Shown: piece by piece, positions 35,254 through 43,336 of the stretch
Layout of the letters: every line of letters begins with the position of its first letter
Position numbering within the stretch: position 1 is the first letter of the stretch
NCBI GenBank assembly: GCA_963705955.1
Contig: CAVPLH010000003.1
Location: 99,738 to 163,737, forward strand
Source of the DNA: WHSW01 sp963705955
GTDB lineage: Bacteria; Actinomycetota; Thermoleophilia; Solirubrobacterales; 70-9
Direction of reading: 5' to 3'
DNA: 64,000 bases
Notes under the pieces: model-generated
What the model was told of the DNA's origin: nothing
Databases searched by the model: none
What the model saw: the letters and a program-made list of their open reading frames with translations, nothing else
Translations under genes and position numbers: made by a program

Positions 35254-36745
35254 TCAGAGCTGGACGAAGACCGACTTCGTCTCGAGATAGGCGTCGAGGT
35301 TGTGGTGGCCCTTCTCGCGGCCGATGCCGGAGGCCTTGTAGCCGCCGAACGGCACCGACGGGTCCCCGGCGCCCCAGGTGTTGATGTAGACGCTGCCGGC
35401 GCGCAGCAGAGCCGCGAGCTTGTGGGCCTGGGAGATGTCCCGGGTCCACAGGCCCGCGGCGAGGCCGTACTCGGTGTCGTTGGCGCGCCGCGCGACCTCG
35501 TCGAGGTCCTCGAACGGCTGCGCGACGAGGACCGGGCCGAAGATCTCCTCGCGGGCGATCCTCATCTCGTCGGTGACCCCGGTGAACAGGGTCGGGTCGA
35601 CGAAGTAGCCGCCGTTTCGGCCCTCGCCGTTCGGCATCCCGCCGGCGACCGCCTCGGCGCCCTCGGCGAGACCGGAGTCGATGTAGCCGGCTGACCCGCC
35701 CGAGCTGCTCCTCGGAGATCAGCGGGCCGAAGTCCGACTCGGGGTCGAGCCCCGGGCCGACCTTCGAGCGGGACGCGAACTCGGCGAGCTTCAAGACCAC
35801 CTCGTCGAAGATCTGCGCCTGCACGAAGAGCCGTGAGGCTGCGTTGCAGGACTGACCGGAGTTCGAGTAGAGGCCGAGGAACGAGCCCTTCACCGCGGCC
35901 TCGAGGTCGGCGTCGGGGAGGATGATGTTCGGGCTCTTGCCGCCGAGCTCGAGCGTCACCCGCTTCAGCGCCCGCCCGCACTTGGCGCCGATCTCGCGCC
36001 CGACGACCGTCGAGCCGGTGAACGCGACCTTGTCGACGCCGGGGTGGTCGACGAGCGCCGCGCCGGTCTCGCCGGCGCCGGTGAGCACGTTCAGCGTCCC
36101 CTCGGGGAAGCCCGCCTCGAGCGCCAGCTCGCCGAGCCGCAGCGCGGTCAGCGGCGTCTGCTCGGCCGGCTTGAGGACGACCGGGCAGCCGGCGGCGAGC
36201 GCCGGGGCGACCTTCCAGATCGCCATCAGCAGCGGGAAGTTCCAGGGCACGATCTGGGCGCAGACGCCGACCGGCTCGCGCAGCGTGTAACAGAACAGGT
36301 CGCGCGCCGAGACCGGGAGCGTCTCGCCCTCGATCTTCGTCGGCCAGCCGGCGTAGTAGCGCAGGTGGACGACCGAGGCCGCGATATCGCCGTTCGCCGC
36401 GGCGAGCGGCTTGCCGTTGTCGAGCGACTCGAGCTCGGCGAGCTCGGCGCCGTTCGCCTTGATCAGCTCGGCGAGCGTGTACATGAGCCCGGCGCGCTTC
36501 GCCGGCGAGACCTTGCGCAGCGGGCCCTCGAGCGCCCCGCGGGCGGCGGCGACGGCCCGATCGACGTCCTCGGTCCCGGCCTCGGCGACGGTGCAGATCG
36601 GCTCGCCGGTCGCCGGGTCGATCGTCTCGAACGTGCGCCCGTCGGCCGCCTCGACCCGCTCGCCGCCGATCAGCAGGCGGTGCGGCGCCCGTCCGACGAA
36701 CTCGCGGGCGGCGTCTGAGAGCGCATCGGCGGTCGCGGTCGCCAT
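35254..36745 (-). CDS. NAD(P)-dependent aldehyde dehydrogenase (frame change near 35690)
   Basis: Oxidises an aldehyde to a carboxylate. Start ATG 36745; with the one extra base removed the product is ~496 aa, a normal ALDH length. Motifs: VPWNFPLLMAIWKVAPALA, the cofactor motif FTGSTVVGREIG, the catalytic Glu in LELGGKSPNI, the catalytic Cys in NSGQSCNAASR, and EIFGPVLVAQPF with PFGGYKASGIGREKG near the end. Near 35690 the minus-strand GTCAGCCGGCTAC must lose a C to continue as GYIDSGLAEGAE; probably a sequence error. Confidence 0.88.
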
Positions 36746-36826
36746 CGTTCTGATCGTAGCTGCCGGGGCCCCGATCGGGCCGCAGGGAGCTCGGCGGTTC
36801 GCCCGCTCAGGTGCGACCATGTCCGC

Positions 36827-38440
36827 ATGGCCGTCAGTGGAATGACGACCCTGTACCGCCGGCTCGGCGGCCGGTATCCGTTCGTATTCCTCGCCGTCGA
36901 GCTGCACTCGGCGCTGCTGATCGTCGCCGGGACGCTGGCGCTGTTCAGCTTCTACTACCAGGGGACGACCTCGGAGTACCTGATGGTGCTCGCGATCGGG
37001 CTCGTGCTCACCGAGGCGACGATCGTGATCACGCTGGTACGGGTCAGACCGCAGCTGCGGCCGATCCAGGCCTGGATCGACGGCGAGCGCGACCCCGACT
37101 CGACCACCCGGGCCTGGGCGAGCGCCGCGGGCCTGCCGATCGAGCTGATCAAGCGCACGCTGCCGGCGCCGGTGATCCTCTCCGCGATCCCGACCTGCGT
37201 CGCCGGCACGATCATCCTCGACCAGCCGTGGTACAGCCTGATCGCGTTCCTGCTCGGCGCCGCGATCGCGATCGGCTACTCGGGGTTGCTGCATTACCTC
37301 GCGGTCGAAGCGGGGATGCGCCCGGTGCTGCTCGACATCAACGCGAACCTCTCGCCGCGGCTCGCCTCCGACTTCTGGGCGGTGCCGCTGCGCGCCAGGC
37401 TGCTGATCGCGCTGCCGATGATCAACCTGATCACCGGCCTGATCGTCGGCGCGCTGACCTCGAACGGCAACGGCTCCAGCGACCTCGGGCTCGACGTCCT
37501 CGTCGCGCTGGCGGTGACGACGACGGTCGCGCTCGAGCTCACGGTGATGGTCTCGAAGTCGATCCTCTACCCGCTGCGCGACCTCGAATCGGCGGTCGCC
37601 CGGGTGACCGAGGGCGACTACGAGGCCTTCGTCCCGGTGACCACCGGGGACGAGATCGGCGAGCTCGCGGCGAGCTTCAACCAGATGGTCGAGGGGCTCG
37701 CCGAGCGCGAGCGCCTCCGCGAGGTGTTCGGCACCTACGTCGACAAGGAGGTCGCCGAGTACATCCTCAGCGACGCGTTCAGCGAGGAGGGGGTCGAGAT
37801 CGAGGTCACGGTGCTGTTCTGCGACGTGCGCGAGTTCACCGCGTTCGCCGAGCGCGCGACCCCGCAGCAGGTCGTCAGGACGCTGAACCGGCTGTTCGAG
37901 GTGATCGTGCCGATCATCGCCGGCCACGGCGGCCACGTCGACAAGTTCGTCGGCGACGGCCTGCTCGCCGTCTTCGGCGCCCCGGAGCCGTTCCCCGACC
38001 ACGCCGACCGCGCCCTGCGCGCCGCCTGCGAGATCGGGAGCGCGGTCAACCGCAAGGGCCGGGCCGGCGAGCTGCGGGTCGGGGTCGGGGTCAACACCGG
38101 TCCGGTCGTCGCCGGGGCGATCGGCGGCGCCGGGCGCCTCAACTTCTCGGTGATCGGCAGCGCCGTCAACGTCGCCAGCCGGGTCGAGGCGCAGACGCGC
38201 GAGCGCGACGACGACATCCTGATCACAGGCGAGACCCGCGCCCGGCTCTCGGACGAGTTCGAGGTCGAGTCGCGCGGCGAGGTCGAGCTGCGCGGGGTCG
38301 GTGAGCCGGTCGCGATCTACGCGCCGGTGGCCGGCGCCGAGCCTCCGGAGGCCGAGCCGGCCGAGGCGGAGGAGCCGCTGCCGACGGTCGGCGAGCTCGC
38401 CCGCCGGCTCCGCCCGCGGCGCCCGCGACTGCTGCGCTGA
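36827..38440 (+). CDS. Membrane adenylate/guanylate cyclase (class III) with HAMP domain
   Basis: The 537-aa protein has about six hydrophobic helices in the first ~250 residues, a HAMP domain (~255-305; YPLRDLESAVARVTEGDYEA), a short coil and a class III nucleotidyl cyclase domain (~325-500). Both metal-binding aspartates are visible (VLFCDVREFTAF and KFVGDGLLAVFG), as is the late Asn/Arg region VIGSAVNVASRVE. Makes cAMP or possibly cGMP in response to a membrane signal. Several such genes per genome are usual in this group. Confidence 0.93.
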   Translation: MAVSGMTTLYRRLGGRYPFVFLAVELHSALLIVAGTLALFSFYYQGTTSEYLMVLAIGLVLTEATIVITLVRVRPQLRPIQAWIDGERDPDSTTRAWASAAGLPIELIKRTLPAPVILSAIPTCVAGTIILDQPWYSLIAFLLGAAIAIGYSGLLHYLAVEAGMRPVLLDINANLSPRLASDFWAVPLRARLLIALPMINLITGLIVGALTSNGNGSSDLGLDVLVALAVTTTVALELTVMVSKSILYPLRDLESAVARVTEGDYEAFVPVTTGDEIGELAASFNQMVEGLAERERLREVFGTYVDKEVAEYILSDAFSEEGVEIEVTVLFCDVREFTAFAERATPQQVVRTLNRLFEVIVPIIAGHGGHVDKFVGDGLLAVFGAPEPFPDHADRALRAACEIGSAVNRKGRAGELRVGVGVNTGPVVAGAIGGAGRLNFSVIGSAVNVASRVEAQTRERDDDILITGETRARLSDEFEVESRGEVELRGVGEPVAIYAPVAGAEPPEAEPAEAEEPLPTVGELARRLRPRRPRLLR

Positions 38441-38457
38441 TCCGCGCCTCAGGGTCG

Positions 38458-38808
38458 CTACGCGCCGAACCTGAACTGGATCCGCTGGCGCTGCTCGCCA
38501 CGGTCGCGCTTGCAACGCGTCCGGGTGACCTCGTCGGCGATCTGCTTGTTGCGGCAGGTCCAGCCGTTGTACTCGAACCCGTGCGACTCGCCGCCGTTCT
38601 TGAACACGTAGGTGTTGGCGACCTTCTTCGCGACCGAGCACTTGACCACCGAGCCCTTGAGGTTGAACCAGCCCGAGTGGTTGATGAAGTGGTCTCCGCA
38701 CTTCACCGTCCAACCGCCCGGCGGAGCGGCGGCGACGGGGCCGGCGAGCGCCAGCGGCGCGCAGATCGCGATCGCGAGGGCGGCGATCAGGGCTCTGAAT
38801 CGGCTCAT
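38458..38808 (-). CDS. Small secreted Cys-containing protein
   Basis: The 116-aa product has a signal peptide (ALIAALAIAICAPLALAGPV then AAA) and a mature part with four Cys (Cys37, 57, 84 and 99 approx.) suited to two disulfides. The mature sequence GWTVKCGDHFINHSGWFNLKG belongs to no family I can name. Its downstream neighbour on the same strand, at 38855, is also secreted. Role outside the cell unknown. Confidence 0.7.
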   Translation of the reverse strand: MSRFRALIAALAIAICAPLALAGPVAAAPPGGWTVKCGDHFINHSGWFNLKGSVVKCSVAKKVANTYVFKNGGESHGFEYNGWTCRNKQIADEVTRTRCKRDRGEQRQRIQFRFGA

Positions 38809-38854
38809 GCCGCAAACCTAACCGAGCAGGGCTCCGGCTTCCGGTTGGATGTCC

Positions 38855-39463
38855 CTATCCGGCGCGTGCGTGGCGCAGCCGCGAGGTGATCTGAGACCGG
38901 AGGTTCATCCCGGGTGAGCCCTTGGTGAAGTTCGGCGCGACGATGTCGATCGTGTCCGATTGGGCGGGCAGGCACTTGAGACGATGGCCCCCCTTGTACT
39001 TCGTCGCCCCCTTGACCTTCGCGTAATACGAACCGGCGACCGTCGCCGGATCAGGGTGGATCCATCTGATGATCGCGACGTGGAAGATGCCATCGGTGCG
39101 CTTGGTGGCGATGCGATCATCGGGAGCACTCGGCACCTTGCGGTAGAGGGTCACCTTTCGCCCGCCCGCGCATCTCGCCTTGTCCCCATGCGTGAGGAGG
39201 CTGCCGATGCCAACGCCAAAGTCGTACTCGTACTCCCCGGTCGTCGGATCGATCAGTCCCAACGCGATCATGGAGACTTTGGACGGTACGGGCCTGGCAA
39301 CCGCATCGGCATCGGCGCGGGCGGCGAGCAGCCCACCGAGGCCCGCGAGGACGGCGAGCACAAGCGCGGCGCGGCGCACGAGCCTCGACCTCGGGTCCTC
39401 GCGACCGACCTGCGTCCCCTCGGCAAAACCTGGCGGTCCAGCTCCTACGTAGCGTGCATCCAT
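38855..39463 (-). CDS. Secreted hypothetical protein
   Basis: The 202-aa protein has an N-terminal basic region and a hydrophobic segment (AALVLAVLAGLGGLLAARA, ~32-50), then an extracellular domain rich in beta strands (SKVSMIALGLIDPTTGEYEY, RKVTLYRKVPSAPDDRI, GSYYAKVKGATKYKGGHRL). One Cys pair may form a disulfide. Beta-sandwich surface proteins of this type are frequent in Solirubrobacterales, but no named family applies. Codon choice is a little less GC-biased than its neighbours. Confidence 0.7.
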   Translation of the reverse strand: MDARYVGAGPPGFAEGTQVGREDPRSRLVRRAALVLAVLAGLGGLLAARADADAVARPVPSKVSMIALGLIDPTTGEYEYDFGVGIGSLLTHGDKARCAGGRKVTLYRKVPSAPDDRIATKRTDGIFHVAIIRWIHPDPATVAGSYYAKVKGATKYKGGHRLKCLPAQSDTIDIVAPNFTKGSPGMNLRSQITSRLRHARAG

Positions 39464-39733
39464 GCGCAGTCCCTTCTCCGGTTCGGGTTCCTCCGAGGAG
39501 CCCGAACCCCCCTTGTCCGAATTCGGGCTCCTCCGAGAAGCCCCTATCGGGGGCGTCCTCCGAGAAGGCTACCGCCCGGATTTACACCCCATGCAAAGCG
39601 ACACTTTTGGCCTCGTAGCCCCCAGTAAGGGCTCTGTCGAGCCGAAATCAACCGTTTTGCGGACTCGCGCTTTGCACCTCGATTGGACCGGAGCCGGCAG
39701 TGGGCGAGAGGCGAGATAGGGTCTCGCCAACGC
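39464..39733. repeat. Intergenic region with long inverted repeat and three TCCTCCGAG copies
   Basis: No gene seen in these 270 bp. GGTTCGGGTTCCTC (39480-39493) is nearly complementary to GAGGAGCCCGAACC (39495-39508), a strong cruciform/stem. TCCTCCGAG recurs at 39489, 39529 and 39556. The region separates the minus-strand secreted gene (start 39463) from the plus-strand SDR (start 39734), so these may be regulatory sites; T-rich promoter elements are not obvious. Confidence 0.6.
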
Positions 39734-40544
39734 ATGCAACTGGCTGGCAAGACGGCGTTGATCACCGGGGCGTCCCAGGGGCTCGGAGCAGCAACCGCCC
39801 GGGCGATGGCGGCCCGCGGGGCTCGCGTTCTCCTGCTCGCCCGTACCGAGGAGAAGTTGCGCGAGGTGGCCGACTCGATCGAGAGCGGTGGAGGGCAGGC
39901 GGAGATCTATCGCGGTCGATCTCTCTGATCTCGAAGCGCTCGTCAGCACCACCGAGGCGATCAAGGCCACAGGCACGATCCCCGATGTGATCGTCAACAA
40001 CGCCGGGATCGGCCGCTGGCTGTTCATCGAGGAGACGCCGCTCGACGAGATGCAGGCCGACATGGCGCTGCCCTACTTCGCGGCCTTCGCCGTCACCAGG
40101 GCCTTCATTGCCGAGATGGCAGGCCGCGGCAGCGGCAACATCTGCAACATCAACGGACCGGGCGCCTGGTTCCCGTGGCCGAGCTCGGTCGCCTATTCGT
40201 CGGCGCGCTGGGCGTTGCGTGGACTCTCAACCGCGCTCCGGGTCGATCTGCGGGACACCGGGGTGTCGGTGACCGATGTCGTGATGGGCAAGATCGCGAG
40301 CAGCTACTGGGAGAACAACCCGGGCTCCGAGAGCCGGATGCCCTGGGTCGACCGGATCATTCCGACGCTGAGCGAGGAACGCGCCGCCGAGGTCGTCGTC
40401 GGCGCCGTCGATCGAGAGCGCAGACTCGCGACGGCGCCGCCGATCTACACGGTGTTTCACCACCTCGGCCGAATCTTCCCGCGCCTCGTGCACTGGACCG
40501 TGTATCGGGGCGGTGCTCGCAGGCCGACATCCCTGAATCGCTGA
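39734..40544 (+). CDS. Short-chain dehydrogenase/reductase (frame change near 39913)
   Basis: NAD(P)-dependent oxidoreductase. From the ATG at 39734, with one extra base removed near TATCGCGG (39909-39916), the product is ~269 aa. N-terminal cofactor motif TGASQGLGAATA, NNAG motif (VNNAGIGRW), catalytic Ser in INGPGAW and Tyr in SSVAYSSARWAL. The usual YxxxK reads Y-S-S-A-R, so the catalytic lysine appears as arginine. C-terminal half is otherwise standard. Substrate unknown; faces the SnoaL-like gene. Confidence 0.82.
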
Positions 40545-40577
40545 GAACTCGCTTCTCGTCCAGGTGGTGGTTCTGAG

Positions 40578-40979
40578 CTATTCCGACAACCCGGCGGCTT
40601 CGAGGGCCGACTCCCAGCTGAAGTGCACGTCGACCCGCGCCAGCCGGCCGTCCAACACTTCGACGATCCATCCGATGTCCAGCTCCATCGGGTTCCCGCC
40701 GACCTTGGTCCGTCCGCGCTGAACCAGAAGCGCCAGAGCCCGATTGCCGCCGAGGTCGACCACTCGCTCCAGCTCCAGCCGGTACTCGTCGAAGTTCTGC
40801 CCCCAGGACTCGGCGAGCTCGCGCAGCCCCTCGGGTCCTCTGTAGACCTGCTTCTCCAACCACTCGGGCGGCGCATGCCAGGCGAGCTCGGGGTGAACGT
40901 AGGCAAGCGCCGCATCCACGCCACGCGTGTTGAACGCCTCGACGACGCGGCTCACCGTCTCGACGCTCTCCTCCGACAT
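40578..40979 (-). CDS. SnoaL-like/NTF2-fold protein
   Basis: The 133-aa protein (ATG 40979) has the nuclear-transport-factor-2-like pattern: VVEAFNTRGVDAALAYVHPE, aromatic/acidic strand LAWHAPPEW, YRGPEGLRELAESWGQNFDE and the last strands RGRTKVGGNPMELDIGWI. Proteins of this fold include polyketide cyclases, small isomerases and unknowns. It is the last gene of a minus-strand row MFS-TetR-SnoaL and may detoxify or bind the pump's substrate. Confidence 0.85.
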   Translation of the reverse strand: MSEESVETVSRVVEAFNTRGVDAALAYVHPELAWHAPPEWLEKQVYRGPEGLRELAESWGQNFDEYRLELERVVDLGGNRALALLVQRGRTKVGGNPMELDIGWIVEVLDGRLARVDVHFSWESALEAAGLSE

Positions 40980-41056
40980 CGCCGGCGCAGTATCTCGCGA
41001 CCGGGTGGCGCATTGACCGGTTGAGGTCACGGGAGCCCGCCGCGGCGGGCGGGCGC

Positions 41057-41708
41057 TCAGCGCTCGGGATGCTCGAAGAGCCGCTTCGAGGGCGGCCCGG
41101 GGCGCAGCCGGGTGGCGCCCTCGGGGCGCAGACCGTCGAGGATGATCCCGAGGTAGCGCTTCCAGAGGTCCTCGCGGAGGCCGGGGAAGGGGACGTCGGC
41201 GGCCGCCGCGGCGGCGTTGATCAGCAGCCCGAGGTCCAGGCCGGTGACGTCGTCGCGGACCGCGCCCGCGTCCTGCGCGCGCCTGACCAGCGCCGTCATC
41301 AGGCCGAGGAGCGAATGGCGGCGATCGTCGAGGGCGTCGTGCCGTCATGCAGGCGGCCTTGGCGGACTCCGAGACCCCGCGGTCGGCGACCGAGCGCTCG
41401 ACCATCTCGAACAGGAAGCGATCGATCCCGTGGCGCGGGTCGGGATCGGTGAGGCAGTCCTCGGCGATCGCGATCGCGGCGTCGAGCTGCGTCTCGACGA
41501 TCGCCATGACCAGGTCGTCCTTGCTCGGGAAGCGGCGGAACAGCGTCGCCTCGCCGACCCCGGCCCGCTGGGCGATCTCCGCGGTCGAGGCGTCGAGCCC
41601 GCGCTCGGCGAAGACCTCGATCGCCGCGGCGACGATCAGCTCGCGGTTTCGCTGCGCGTCGGCGCGCAGCTCGCGGACTCTCTCCTCGGTCGCGGCCACG
41701 GCAGACAT
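41057..41708 (-). CDS. TetR family regulator of the adjacent efflux pump (frame change near 41340)
   Basis: Start ATG 41708; removing one extra base gives ~216 aa. TetR HTH at residues ~25-70 (IVAAAIEVFAERGLDASTAE, GEATLFRRFPSKDDLVMAIV). The C-terminal half continues in the +1 frame as ALDDRRHSLLGLMTALVRR. The efflux-pump gene ends 23 bp upstream, so the pair forms an operon. The palindrome at 43230-43247 ahead of the pump is its likely operator. Confidence 0.85.
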
Positions 41709-41731
41709 CTTAAGCGGCACCGGGGATCCCG

Positions 41732-43199
41732 CTACGCCGGCACGGGGACCGGATCGGTGGTGTCGATCCGGGCGACGTCGCGGCGTCGAAGCAGGGCGAC
41801 GGTGAGCACGGCGCCGGCCGCGACCAGCACCGCGGCGATCACGAACGCGAGCTGGAAGCCGTCGACGAGCGCCGTCGTCTGCTGCGCCGGCGACGGCGAG
41901 GGGCCGAAGCCGGCGAGCGCGTTCGCGGTCGCGCTGTTGGCGAAGGTCGAGAGGATCGCGAGACCGAGCGCGCCGCCGACCTGCTGCGAGGTGTTGAACA
42001 CCCCGGAGGCGAGCCCGGCGTCGGCGGGCCCGACGTTCGTCGTCGCGACCAGGGTCAGGGGGACGAAGGTCAGCCCCATCCCGATCGCGATCGGCGCGAA
42101 GCCCGCGAGCAGTTCGCCGTAGCTGCCGCCGACCTGGGTCGTCGCCGCGAGCACGCTGAGCCCGATCGCGGCCAGGGTGGTTCCGGTGACCAGCACCGGC
42201 TTCACCCCGACGCGGCGGATCAGCTGCTGGGCGAGGACCGAGCCGATCACGATCCCGGCGCTGATCGGCAGGAACGCGACCCCGGTCTCGAGCGCCGAGT
42301 AGCCGAGCACCTTCTGCAGGTAGAGGGTGCAGAAGAAGAACATCGCGAACATCCCCGAGAAGACCAGCACCATCACCCCGTTGGCGGTCGCCAGCGAGCG
42401 GAGGCGGAACAGGTCGAGCCGCACCAGCGGGGCGTCCGAGCGGCGCTCGATCGCGACGAACGCGGCGAGCAGCGCGGCCGCGACGCCGAGCAGTCCCGAG
42501 GGTGCTCGCCGAGCCCCAGCCCCAGTCGGTCGACTTGACGATCGCGTAGACGAGCACGAGCAGCCCCGAGGTGACGGTGGTCGCACCGGCGACGTCGAAG
42601 TGGCGCACCTGGCCCTCGACCCGCGACTCCGGCACGAGGCGGAAGGCCGCGATCACGACGGCGATCCCGATCGGCACGTTGACGAAGAAGACCCATTCCC
42701 AGGAGAGGAACTCGGTCAGCACGCCGCCGAGCAGGAGGCCGACCGCGGCGCCGCCGGCTGCGATCGCTCCCCAGACGGCGAGCGCCTTGGTCCGCTGCTC
42801 GCCCTCGGAGAACGTGGTCGTGATGATCGACAGCGCGGCGGGGGAGACCAGCGCGCCGCCGAAGCCCTGAAGCGCCCGGGCGCCGATCAGCATCTCACCG
42901 GAGCTCGCGAGGCCGTTGATCAGCGACGCCGCCGAGAAGATGACCACCCCGGCGACGAACAGGCGCCGCCGTCCGAGCAGGTCGGCGAGACGCCCGCCGA
43001 GCAGCAGAAAGCCGCCGAACATCAGCGTGTAGCCGTTGACGATCCACTGCAGCGAGCTGTCGGAGATCGCCAGGTCGGTCTGGATCGACGGCAGCGCGAC
43101 GTTGACCACGGTGGCGTCGAGGACGACCATGAACTGCGCGAAGCAGACGACGACGAGGGTTAGCCAGGGATTGAAGTGAGAGTGAGTGCTCCGGTTCAT
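41732..43199 (-). CDS. DHA2-family (EmrB/QacA-like) drug:H+ antiporter (frame change near 42498)
   Basis: Start ATG 43199; ~488 aa after removing one extra base near the join TLG/LLGVAAALLAAFVAIE. The 14-helix DHA2 pattern is present, with the TM1 motif LDATVVNVALPSIQTDL and motif A-like GGRLADLLGRRRLFVAG between TM2 and TM3. It opens the operon with tetR; export of a hydrophobic compound is expected. Confidence 0.9.
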
Positions 43200-43229
43200 G
43201 CGGGCGAACCTAGCACAAGTGGAGCGCCC

Positions 43230-43247
43230 ACTCCGTTAAAACGGAGT
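43230..43247. promoter_or_regulatory. 18-bp perfect palindrome, probable TetR operator
   Basis: ACTCCGTTAAAACGGAGT lies 31 bp upstream of the efflux-pump start and 90 bp upstream of the divergent acylase gene. Its AT-rich centre within GC-rich sequence and its location fit an operator for the TetR at 41057. A second, weaker hairpin GCTTCG/CGAAGC follows at 43252-43272. Confidence 0.7.
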
Positions 43248-43336
43248 AAGAGCTTCGCTTGTGTGACGAAGCGCACACTGCCCGCGCCTGGATAGGCTGC
43301 CCGGGGGGACAAAGCGTGCGCAGGAGGAGGCAACGG

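Noticed and set aside
35180..38815. 1211-aa minus-strand open frame
   Set aside because: Only the part that encodes the aldehyde dehydrogenase is real; the rest is antisense to the well-supported cyclase gene.
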